A stretch of 53,510 nucleotides of DNA. Source: Planctomyces sp. SH-PL62 (GTDB lineage Bacteria; Planctomycetota; Planctomycetia; Planctomycetales; Planctomycetaceae). The position numbers were made by a program, and so were the translations under genes. Numbering within the stretch: position 1 is the first letter of the stretch; every line of letters begins with the position of its first letter. Where the stretch lies: the NCBI GenBank assembly GCA_945905295.1, contig CAMDPX010000015.1, positions 1 to 53,510 of the forward strand, given 5' to 3'. The notes under the pieces are model-generated. The model did not search any database. It worked only from the letters and a program-made list of their open reading frames with translations, and was not told where the DNA came from. Of this stretch, positions 16,529 to 23,257 are shown in pieces.

Positions 16529-16600
16529 GAGCCGGAACGCGTTAGCGTCCGGTTTGTCGTTCGTTCTGATGTCGGAACCGGACGCTAGCGCGTTCCGGCT
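16529..16600. repeat. Palindromic element, family D, copy 2
   Basis: Arms 16529-16554 and 16576-16600 repeat the GCCGGAACGCG[CT]TAGCGTCCGG sequence found at 7815-7878, one arm with a C-to-T change. It fills much of the gap between the lipoprotein gene and the next plus-strand gene and may also form the transcript end of the former. Confidence 0.92.
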
Positions 16601-16702
16601 GACCAAAGCGAGAGTTCCATCAAGGCACCTTGACCAACTTCCGCGACCTCCGTTATTCCGCCGCCGCTTCTCGGCTACGAATGGCAGACAAGGAGGTTCG
16701 TC

Positions 16703-17362
16703 ATGGTCAAACGCTGGCTCGCCGGATTGGGCATCACCGCGTATCTGGGGACACTCCTCTTCGGGATCGTGTCCCACGCCGCCAACTTTCAGGATGGCTC
16801 GCACCCTTCGATGTATTTCATCGTCTGGGACATGTTCTGTGGTTGGTCGGCCTACGAATCGCGCACGCACATCGTCGGCCAGGGGATCAGCGGCAAGTAT
16901 TACGAACTCTCGCCCGGCCCCTGGAGCGACTATCACCCCTACGGCGACATCAGCCGGCAGAATTACGACTCGTTCAACCTGCATCCACACACGATCGCGT
17001 TGAACTGCCTCAAGCACACCGAACACGAGCCGATGACTCGGCTGTACGTCATCGAGGAAGCTTGGGCGAAGAAATTCAACCTGCCCGAGTCTGTCTGGCA
17101 ACAGCGCTACGCCGAACCGAAGGAACCGTTCTCGTACTTCCGACTGCGGACGGTGATGACTCCGGAAGGCCGAGTGACCCGCAGCGCGGTGCCGTGGCTG
17201 TCCTATCAAACCAACCTGACGATCACGGACAACCCACGTCTGATGGCCGAGTCTCAACGCGGCCCGATGTTCATGGTCCGCCCGATATCCCAGTGGGACT
17301 ACGAACCACAGGATGCCGCCCCCGAATCAGAAGGCTCTTCAAGAGCGCCGCTGGGGAATTGA
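16703..17362 (+). CDS. Secreted or anchored protein of unknown function
   Basis: 219 residues with a strong AAGGAGG 8 bases before the ATG. The N-terminus has a signal/anchor helix (WLAGLGITAYLGTLLFGIVSHAA). The remainder is aromatic-rich (MYFIVWDMFCGWSAYESRTHIVG, GPWSDYHPYGDISRQNYDSF) with several His residues and no repeats or recognised catalytic motif. The C-terminal ~25 residues are acidic and disordered. I do not recognise the family; composition and start signals support a real gene. It ends 34 bp before the convergent transposase gene. Confidence 0.65.
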   Translation: MVKRWLAGLGITAYLGTLLFGIVSHAANFQDGSHPSMYFIVWDMFCGWSAYESRTHIVGQGISGKYYELSPGPWSDYHPYGDISRQNYDSFNLHPHTIALNCLKHTEHEPMTRLYVIEEAWAKKFNLPESVWQQRYAEPKEPFSYFRLRTVMTPEGRVTRSAVPWLSYQTNLTITDNPRLMAESQRGPMFMVRPISQWDYEPQDAAPESEGSSRAPLGN

Positions 17363-17395
17363 GGCAGAGTCAATGACCACCTTCCACAGCTCCTC

Positions 17396-17842
17396 TCAGT
17401 CCAACATCCATTCTTCGTATTCAAGTTCGTGCTTTTTGAGGAACGCTTTCAGCTCGTCCTTGAACGATTTCTTGCGGTGATGTTCGGCTTGGTTCTCGAT
17501 GTACTTAATCGTGTCCTCGACGCCTGACACGCCGATGCTGAAGGCTCCATAGCCTTCTTGCCATTCAAACGTCTTGAGCTTTGGAAAGGTCTCGTGAATC
17601 CACTTCGACGAGTTGCCTTTCAACAATTGCACGGCTTTGGCAATTGCCAGCGTTGACGGGAGCGAAAGCAAAATGTGGACGTGATCCTCGACTCCGCCGA
17701 CTTTCAACGCCTTCATCTTGTTCTCGCGAGCAATTCCGCCGAGGTACGGCCACAGCCGATCTTGGATTTCCGGCGTGATCCAAGATCGCCGCTCCTTCGT
17801 GGAAAAGACGACGTGCATCAAACAACTCACAAACGAGTGCAT
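17396..17842 (-). CDS. IS200-like / REP-associated (RAYT) Y1 transposase
   Basis: 148 residues, the normal size for Transposase_17 proteins. The HUH metal site is visible as EDHVHILLSLP (HxH), and the late helix KYIENQAEHH carries the candidate catalytic Tyr before ENQ. The C-terminal FKDELKAFLKKHELEYEEWMLD is typical of the REP-associated branch. Such enzymes nick and rejoin single-stranded DNA at hairpins. An array of hairpin-bearing repeats begins ~100 bp upstream of its start, the arrangement expected if these repeats are its substrates. No left/right IS ends were identified, so it may be a domesticated single-copy gene rather than an active IS. Confidence 0.88.
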   Translation of the reverse strand: MHSFVSCLMHVVFSTKERRSWITPEIQDRLWPYLGGIARENKMKALKVGGVEDHVHILLSLPSTLAIAKAVQLLKGNSSKWIHETFPKLKTFEWQEGYGAFSIGVSGVEDTIKYIENQAEHHRKKSFKDELKAFLKKHELEYEEWMLD

Positions 17843-18370
17843 GGTTGAGCCTCGCGTTGGAGAAAAGATGTGTTGGAGTCGGGATCATCGGAGCGAGCGC
17901 GGAAAAACAAGCACGGCCGAGAAACGCGAATCCCAAGTGCCCTTGTCCCGCCAGGGACATCCGACAATAGCCCACCGTTTCAACGGTGGGAAACGAATCG
18001 GTCGCGGATCGACAATGCCCCGGTAGGGGCGAAAGAAATCGGCACTCAACACCCGATCTGCAACTCGGATCCGTTGGCACCGAACTCCGAATCGTCTTTC
18101 GTCCCTAACGGGACTTCCCGGATCGTTGTGTTCCGTTAACCCAGCGATGAATCGCTGGGCTATTGTCGAATGTCCCTGGCGGGACAAAGACAACGCAACG
18201 GCACAAATCTCGCGTTGCGCACGACATCTTCCGCGTGACGTTTACCGTGCGCTTTGTCCCGCCAGGGACATCTCGAAAATAGCCCACCGTTTCAACGGTG
18301 GGTAGCGAGATCACCCGACGAGGGCCAAGCCCCGGCAGGGGCGAAAGAGGGCGGTGATCGCCGCTCCGCT

Positions 18371-18452
18371 GTTCGCGAACATCCGCACGGTCGGAGGTAC
18401 CGAAGCCGCGATGCAAGCATGGTCGTTGCGGGCGCGAAGACGAATCGCGTTC
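18371..18452 (-). pseudogene. DUF433 antitoxin fragment in repeat unit 2
   Basis: Read on the minus strand this gives DHACIAASVPPTVRMFAN, which aligns with GQACIVGTRIPVHQVVRMFAN of the intact antitoxin at 19493-19729. The DNA also shares GCGAACATCCGCACG and GATGCAAGC with it. The fragment is short of both ends and contains small deletions, so it is a fossil. Confidence 0.75.
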
Positions 18453-18743
18453 GAGACTCGTTGCGAAACCATTCGCTCCAAAATTGGTCTTTCGTCCCTG
18501 CGGGACTTCACGAATTGTTGTGCCCCGAAACCCAGCAATGAATTGCTGGGCTATTTTCGGACGTCCCTAGCGGGACAAAGACAAAACAACGGCACCAAAC
18601 CGTTATCGCGCGTAAAGACTTTCATGCTTTGTCCCGCCAGGGACATCTCGAAAATAGCCCACCGTTTCAACGGTGGGTGACGAGATCACCCGACGAGGGC
18701 CAAGCCCCGGCAGGGTCGAAAGAGGTCGATGATCGCCGCTCCG

Positions 18744-18833
18744 CCGTTCGCGAACATCCGCTCGATCGGAGGCACCGGAGCCGCGATGCAAGCATGGTCG
18801 TTGCGGGCGCGAAGACGAATCGAATCGCGTTCG
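18744..18833 (-). pseudogene. DUF433 antitoxin fragment in repeat unit 3
   Basis: The same fragment as in unit 2, about 376 bp further on, sharing CGCGAACATCCGC, GGCACCGGA and GATGCAAGCATGG. It has a short GAATC duplication relative to unit 2. It evidently multiplied with the array unit and not independently. Confidence 0.75.
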
Positions 18834-19145
18834 AGACTCGTTGCGAAACCATTCGCCCCCAAATGGGTCTTTCGTCCCTACGGGACTTCACGAATTGTTG
18901 TGTCCTGAAACCCAGCAATAAATTGCTGGGCTATTTTCGGACGTCCCTAGCGGGACAAAGAGAAAGACAACGGCATCAAACCGTTCATCGCGCGTAAAGA
19001 CTTTCATGCTTTGTCCCGCCAGGGACATCTCGAAAATAGCCCACCGTTTCAACGGTGGGTGACGAGATCACCCAACGAGGGCCAAGCCCCGGCAGGGGCG
19101 AAAGAGGTCGGTGGTCGCCACTCCGCCGTCCGCGAACAACCTGAC

Positions 19146-19496
19146 TCACTTCGCGCGATAGACGCTCTGCACGGAATCTCGCATGACGACAGTGAAACCC
19201 GACCAATCGTTTTCTGGAAATTGCCGCAGCGCGGCCATGACGCGAGCATGGATTCGCTGCTCGTTGGGCTGGTGCAGACGCACGATGAGAATTCCCCAAT
19301 GAGCTTCTTCACGATGTGTCGTGAAGCCTTTGTCCGTGGTCACGAGCAGGCGTTGCTCGCTCTGAGCCAGCGACCACAATTCGTCGTCGAGCATCCCTTG
19401 CTGAAACGTGCCACGGATGTCGAGGACGTCATGGCCCAACGTCCGCAATTCCTGAACGGTCACGTTAGGGATGTTCTCGTCCACGATAATCTTCAT
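19146..19496 (-). CDS. DUF5615 PIN-like protein, probable toxin
   Basis: 116 residues. The PIN-like fold is suggested by conserved acidic residues: IIVDENIPN at strand 1, DILDIRG, LVTTDKGF and a late Asn/Asp region. DUF5615 proteins are Mut7-C/PIN-like predicted RNases. It overlaps the upstream DUF433 gene by 4 bp (ATGA), the usual toxin-antitoxin order with antitoxin first. The stop codon lies ~35 bp from the truncated last unit of the repeat array. Activity is inferred from family and context. Confidence 0.8.
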   Translation of the reverse strand: MKIIVDENIPNVTVQELRTLGHDVLDIRGTFQQGMLDDELWSLAQSEQRLLVTTDKGFTTHREEAHWGILIVRLHQPNEQRIHARVMAALRQFPENDWSGFTVVMRDSVQSVYRAK

Positions 19497-19729
19497 GGCG
19501 TGACGACCAAATCATCAAGCGGCGTCACCTGTTCTTCAGCTAGCGAGGCGGCGTATTCGAGGCACGCGAAGATGTCCTCACGCGTGATCGACGGGTACGC
19601 CCGCAGCAGGTCGTCAGTGCCGTCGCCGTTGGCGAACATCCGCACGACTTGATGCACCGGAATCCGAGTCCCGACGATGCAAGCCTGCCCGTGGCAGACG
19701 TTCGCGTGAATCGAAATGCGTTCGCTCAT
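19493..19729 (-). CDS. DUF433 antitoxin-like protein
   Basis: 78 residues, the normal length for DUF433. Motifs: HGQACIVGTRIPVHQVV, an N-terminal strand and helix-turn, then LLRAYPSITREDIFACLEYAASL. The core is a winged-helix-like DNA-binding fold, and the family is routinely encoded before a DUF5615 gene. GGAG stands ~8 bases before the ATG. The 4-bp overlap with the downstream toxin gene implies translational coupling. Fragments of a closely similar gene occur in the adjacent array. Confidence 0.85.
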   Translation of the reverse strand: MSERISIHANVCHGQACIVGTRIPVHQVVRMFANGDGTDDLLRAYPSITREDIFACLEYAASLAEEQVTPLDDLVVTP

Positions 19730-19753
19730 GTTTGCTCCGCCAATTTCAAATGG

Positions 19754-20650
19754 TCACGGCTCGAATCCGTGCCGCCTGCGGTGATCTGCCAAATACGCTG
19801 CCATCTTCGCTGTTGGACGCTTGGTTAGCGAGCTTCCTGCGATGCCAAATATCTTACGCTCAGCGCCGCTCAATTTCGGTGAGATAATCATTCGGCCGGA
19901 TGCTTCAAAGGAAATCAATCCGGCATCAAATAAGGCATCGAGATTTGCAAGAAGAGGAAGCCCATTATCGGGGTCGAGCCTCTCGTCATTGGTCGAATCT
20001 CGCCAAGGCTTGATGTGCGACGCCCTGATCGCCCTCTCGGTGATTGCTGACGTTACCGCACACTGACGCCCCCACTTCCGGAGGACCGACTCTCGAAACT
20101 TGCCTTGGCCAAGGCGAGCGTCGATTAGAGTTTTCTTCTCTGTTGCTGAAATGGTCGGATTGTTGGTTAGCTCTTCAATGTCTTCTCTCTGAGAACATGA
20201 GATGTCGCTTGTTGTTTCCGGCAAGTGCGACATCCATTCAATTGCCTCTGACGCGTCGCAACGAAGCCAACCGAGTTGTGGAAAAAAGAAAGTGGAGGGC
20301 TTGATCACATTGAGGGCTGAGACGAGGCGTACTTTGAATCCTAGACAGTAGCCGGAATCAGCTTTGCGCTGGAAATACGGATCAATTTCGGGATTTTCAT
20401 CGAAGAGATTTGTTCGCAACCGTTGAGCTAGTTCTTGCTTTTTGTGGTATTGAAAAGGATCGACTTCGAGCACCCTTGTTTCCCACAAGATGGCCTTGTC
20501 ATCCGGTTCATACCAATAAAGCGTGTCCCCAACTTTCAGATCGCGGTACGGCCAATCTCGTCGCGGCCAGACGCAGTACCAAGTCCGCTCGCCGTGATCG
20601 TCGAAAGTCACCCGATCTCCGCCTGTGCTCAAAACAAATCTGCTAGGCAT
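19754..20650 (-). CDS. HNH endonuclease with N-terminal PUA/EVE-like domain
   Basis: 298 residues. The N-terminal ~130 residues (WYCVWPRRDWPYRDLKVGDTLYWYEPDDKAILWETRVLEV) look like a small barrel of the EVE/PUA type, which can recognise modified bases. The C-terminal ~120 residues form an HNH_2-type nuclease: ARLGQGKFRESVL, ASHIKPWRDSTNDERLDPDNG and LLANLDALFDAGLISF. EVE/PUA-HNH fusions are known as modification-dependent restriction enzymes. It sits next to the toxin-antitoxin pair, which suggests a small defence pocket. The N-terminal domain call is the less certain part. Confidence 0.75.
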   Translation of the reverse strand: MPSRFVLSTGGDRVTFDDHGERTWYCVWPRRDWPYRDLKVGDTLYWYEPDDKAILWETRVLEVDPFQYHKKQELAQRLRTNLFDENPEIDPYFQRKADSGYCLGFKVRLVSALNVIKPSTFFFPQLGWLRCDASEAIEWMSHLPETTSDISCSQREDIEELTNNPTISATEKKTLIDARLGQGKFRESVLRKWGRQCAVTSAITERAIRASHIKPWRDSTNDERLDPDNGLPLLANLDALFDAGLISFEASGRMIISPKLSGAERKIFGIAGSSLTKRPTAKMAAYLADHRRRHGFEP

Positions 20651-20701
20651 TTGGGATGCTCGCGTTCTTCAAGATTGCGATCAACGAGTGTTTGCTGTCC
20701 T

Positions 20702-21970
20702 TCACCCTTCCACCGAATAAGGCGTCGTCAGGCGGAACTGCGGGTGCGTTTCGAGGTACGCGGCGATGCGGTCGGTGCGTGACAGGGCGACGGGGATGAA
20801 GTCCACCGCTTGTTGCAGGCGGTCGTTGGGTTCGGCGCAACTGAAGCGGAGGAAGCCGCCGCCGGCTTCGCCGAAACATTCGCCGCCGAGGCAGGCGACG
20901 CCGAAGTGGTCGTCGGCTCCTTCCAACAGGTACAGCGCGAGGCCGTGGCTCTTGATGCCCAGACGGTTGCAGATCGGGGCGACGTTCGGGAAGACGTAGA
21001 ACGTCGCGGTCGGGTCGAGCGTTTTGAAGCCGTCGATCTGGTTCAGGCCGTTCGTCAACAGGACCACCTTCTCGCGGAACTTGGCCATGACGGCGTCACG
21101 CTCGGCGGAGTCTCGCTCGAGCGCGGCTTTGCCGGCGAGTTGCACGATGGGGGGCGTGCAGCTCAGCGTCGTGTTGATCATCTTGCTGATCGAGTCCACG
21201 ATCTCGGCCGACGAGACCGCGAAGCCCAGACGCCAGCCGCTCATGCTGTAGCTTTTGCTGAACGTGTACGCGGCCACGCACTGCTCCATCATGCCGGGCT
21301 GAGCCAGCAGCGAATGATGCTTGCCCTTCCAAACCATGTGGCAATACGGCTCGTCGCTGAGCACCGCGATGTTCTTGCCGCGGATCAGGTCGGCGATCTC
21401 GCGGAGATCTTGCTCGGTCTGCACACCGCCGGTCGGGTTGTGCGGCGAGTTCAAGAAGATCGCCTTCGGTTTCGGATCGTCGCGCAGAAACGCTTCGATG
21501 TCCGCGATCGCCGGACGGAAGCCGTTCGATTGTTTGAGCGGCTTGAAGACCGCGCGAGCACCGCGCCGCAATATGTTTGGTGTGTACGTCGGGAAGTACG
21601 GGCTGAAGACGAGCACTCCGTCGTTCGGATCGAGGAACGCTTCGCAGAAGAATTGCTCGAAGACTTTCGCTCCGGGGCCGACGACGACGTTCTTCGCTTC
21701 GGCCGGGATGCCGAACTCTTCGCGCACGAACTTGGCCGCCGCGTCGCGGAACTCCGGCAGTCCTGGTGACGGGCAGTAATGCGACTGATTATTCGCGATC
21801 GCTTGGGTGCCGCTCGACTTCGCCGACGCGGTGCTGTCGAACGGGCTGTCGCCGATTTCGAGTTCGACGACGTCTTTGCCTTTCGCCTTCAAAGCCTTGG
21901 CGACGGCGAGCACGGTGAAGGCGGTTTCGACGGTGAGTGACTTCGTGAACTGGCTGAGTTGAAGAGACAC
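20702..21970 (-). CDS. Class I/II pyridoxal-phosphate aminotransferase
   Basis: 422 residues starting at GTG 21970, with AAGGAG 7 bases upstream. The longer reading to 22084 runs into the group II intron remnant and is rejected. PLP fold-type I features: HYCPSPGLPEFRDA at the N-terminus, FLNSPHNPTGG with the conserved Asn, VLSDEPYCH with the PLP-binding Asp and Tyr, FSKSYSMSGWRLGF with the Schiff-base Lys, and a late FLRFSCAEPNDRL with the substrate carboxylate-binding Arg. It resembles aspartate/aromatic aminotransferases; substrate unassigned. It probably transfers an amino group to a 2-oxo acid in the cytoplasm. There is no obvious operon partner. Confidence 0.88.
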   Translation of the reverse strand: MSLQLSQFTKSLTVETAFTVLAVAKALKAKGKDVVELEIGDSPFDSTASAKSSGTQAIANNQSHYCPSPGLPEFRDAAAKFVREEFGIPAEAKNVVVGPGAKVFEQFFCEAFLDPNDGVLVFSPYFPTYTPNILRRGARAVFKPLKQSNGFRPAIADIEAFLRDDPKPKAIFLNSPHNPTGGVQTEQDLREIADLIRGKNIAVLSDEPYCHMVWKGKHHSLLAQPGMMEQCVAAYTFSKSYSMSGWRLGFAVSSAEIVDSISKMINTTLSCTPPIVQLAGKAALERDSAERDAVMAKFREKVVLLTNGLNQIDGFKTLDPTATFYVFPNVAPICNRLGIKSHGLALYLLEGADDHFGVACLGGECFGEAGGGFLRFSCAEPNDRLQQAVDFIPVALSRTDRIAAYLETHPQFRLTTPYSVEG

Positions 21971-22029
21971 GGGATCGCTCCTTGGAGGTTTGTTGGAAGT
22001 GATGCGCGCCACAAGATAGCCGAGGTCGC

Positions 22030-22255
22030 GCAGAGGCGACACGGATCGGCAAGGCACGGTGCTCAGTCCGTTGCTGAGCAACATTTACCTCAATCCGCTG
22101 GACCATCTGTTGGCGGCGCAAGGGATCGGGATGGTGGCCGTTCAATCTTCTCGCAGGTCAGACCATCAACCGGAGAGCCGGATGCGGGAAACCCGCCCGT
22201 CCGGTTCGGAGGAAGGGGCGACCGAAATCAATCGGTCGTTCCGCCCCCGATCATG
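22030..22255 (+). mobile_element. Group II intron remnant (RT fragment plus 3' ribozyme end)
   Basis: On the plus strand, 22045-22136 reads RQGTVLSPLLSNIYLNPLDH then LLAAQGIGMV, the RT motif just before YADD of group II intron maturases. The reading leaves homology immediately before YADD. After ~40 bases come domain V and a VI-like stem (22175-22248). The 5' ribozyme, most of the RT and the maturase X domain are missing, so the element is dead. It lies between the aminotransferase gene and the DapA-family gene, opposite to both; the latter's last codons overlap its 3' end. Confidence 0.85.
22175..22248 (+). ncRNA. Group II intron domain V and domain VI-like hairpins
   Basis: 22175-22207 is a 33-nt hairpin starting GAGCCGGATGCGGG and closing with CCCGCCCGTCCGGTTC. 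It has the expected GAGC/GGTTC base, internal bulge and GNRA-like GAAA loop of domain V. A second stem with outer arms GGGGCG and CGCCCC (22215-22248) follows at the domain VI position. Without domain I it cannot splice. Confidence 0.8.
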
Positions 22256-23190
22256 AGTGCCGACCAAGTGCTCCACCAGTTTTTGAAGAGCTGCCATTGT
22301 TGCCGTGCGAACTCGCGCTGAGACGGGCTGAGAGCATCCGACTCGTTGAAGTTCAGCTCGTACTCGGGGTTGCCTTCCAGGACCAGGAGGTACTTGTAGA
22401 AGAGCACCAAGTCCGGTCCTTCATCGAACTTCGAGAGCACATGCAGCGCCTCATCGAGTTCCAGCGCGTGTTGTCGTGCGACGGCATCTCCGGCAGCGGC
22501 TTGCTCGCACAAGGCGATCAGTCGCAGCACCGGCTTCGGCAGCGCGTTGCCGATGCCCGTGATGGCTCCGACCGCTCCGCAGCGGACGAAACCGTGAAAG
22601 ACCTGGGTATCCACGCCGACCATCAACGCGAGATCGGGATCGCCGCTGGTGATGAACTCGGCGGCATAGCTCAGCGATTCTGCTCCGCCGAATTCTTTGA
22701 AGCCGACCAGATTGCGATGCTCGCTCCGCAATTGCATGAACAAGTCGGCCTTGGTCTGAAAGCCGTAGTAGGGGCTGTTGTAGATCACCGCCGGCAGATC
22801 GCCGCCCGCTTTCAAGACCGCGGAGAAGTGAGCCCGCTGAGCCGCCGCCGAGCTGCCTCGTGACAGCAAGCGCGGGATCAACATCAGCCCCGCCGCCCCG
22901 ACTGCTTTGGCGTGAGCCGCATGCTCCGCCGCGAGCCGTGGATTCTGGGCTCCGGTGCCGACAACGACCGGCACCCCCGCCTCGACCAGCCGCCGCACTC
23001 CCTCTTGCCGCTGCTGATCGGTGAGCAGCGGCCAGTCCCCCATCGACCCGCAATACACGACGGCTCGCATTCCGACGTCGATCAGTTCACGCGCTTTGCG
23101 GACGAGCGCCTCGTAGTTCACCGAGCGATCCGGAAAGCACGGCGTCATCAGCGCCGGCATGCAGCCACGAAAAACATCAGAAGACGACAT
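22228..23190 (-). CDS. DapA-family aldolase/deaminase, hydroxyproline-pathway type
   Basis: 320 residues from ATG 23190; GGGA lies ~10 bases upstream. TIM-barrel motifs of the dihydrodipicolinate synthase/N-acetylneuraminate lyase superfamily: YCGSMGDWPLLT, VVVGTGAQN, IYNSPYYGF with the conserved Tyr, LVGFKEFGG with the Schiff-base Lys. From memory the sequence is closest to bacterial 1-pyrroline-4-hydroxy-2-carboxylate deaminases of hydroxyproline degradation (GCMPALMTPC and HVLSKFDEGPDLVLFYK stretches); sialate lyase or another aldolase is possible. The last ~8 codons and stop lie within the intron remnant, so the native C-terminus is altered. An enolase-superfamily enzyme at 34.1 kb could belong to the same pathway. 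Confidence 0.8.
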   Translation of the reverse strand: MSSSDVFRGCMPALMTPCFPDRSVNYEALVRKARELIDVGMRAVVYCGSMGDWPLLTDQQRQEGVRRLVEAGVPVVVGTGAQNPRLAAEHAAHAKAVGAAGLMLIPRLLSRGSSAAAQRAHFSAVLKAGGDLPAVIYNSPYYGFQTKADLFMQLRSEHRNLVGFKEFGGAESLSYAAEFITSGDPDLALMVGVDTQVFHGFVRCGAVGAITGIGNALPKPVLRLIALCEQAAAGDAVARQHALELDEALHVLSKFDEGPDLVLFYKYLLVLEGNPEYELNFNESDALSPSQREFARQQWQLFKNWWSTWSALMIGGGTTD

Positions 23191-23257
23191 CAAGGATTCC
23201 CTTTCGAGTTAAATGAAAAACGTGACAGAATTCAGCATCAGCCGGAACACACTCGTT

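Larger units (their letters stand above)
17942..19110. repeat. Array of ~380 bp hairpin units (four copies, last partial)
   Basis: Units begin GTCCCGCCAGGGACAT at about 17942, 18255, 18631 and 19013; the last three are spaced 376 and 382 bp. Each full unit contains, in order: the GTCCCGCCAGGGAC hairpin, AATAGCCCACCGTT..AACGGTGGG, GCCCCGGCAGGGGCGAAAG, a decayed DUF433-like segment (units 2 and 3), CGTCCCTA[AC]GGGACTTC, AACCCAGCAA..TTGCTGGGCTATT, and GTCCCTAGCGGGACAAAG. The fourth stops after the first half, at the end of the toxin gene. Unit 1 is more diverged and has a different central segment. The spacing and internal structure exclude a CRISPR array. Confidence 0.9.

Noticed and set aside
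17942-19110. CRISPR array
   Set aside because: Units are ~380 bp, contain several internal hairpins and have conserved, not variable, interiors; no cas genes are nearby.
22057-22256. A complete small reverse transcriptase gene
   Set aside because: The frame starts inside the RT motif region and loses homology before YADD; it is only an intron relic.
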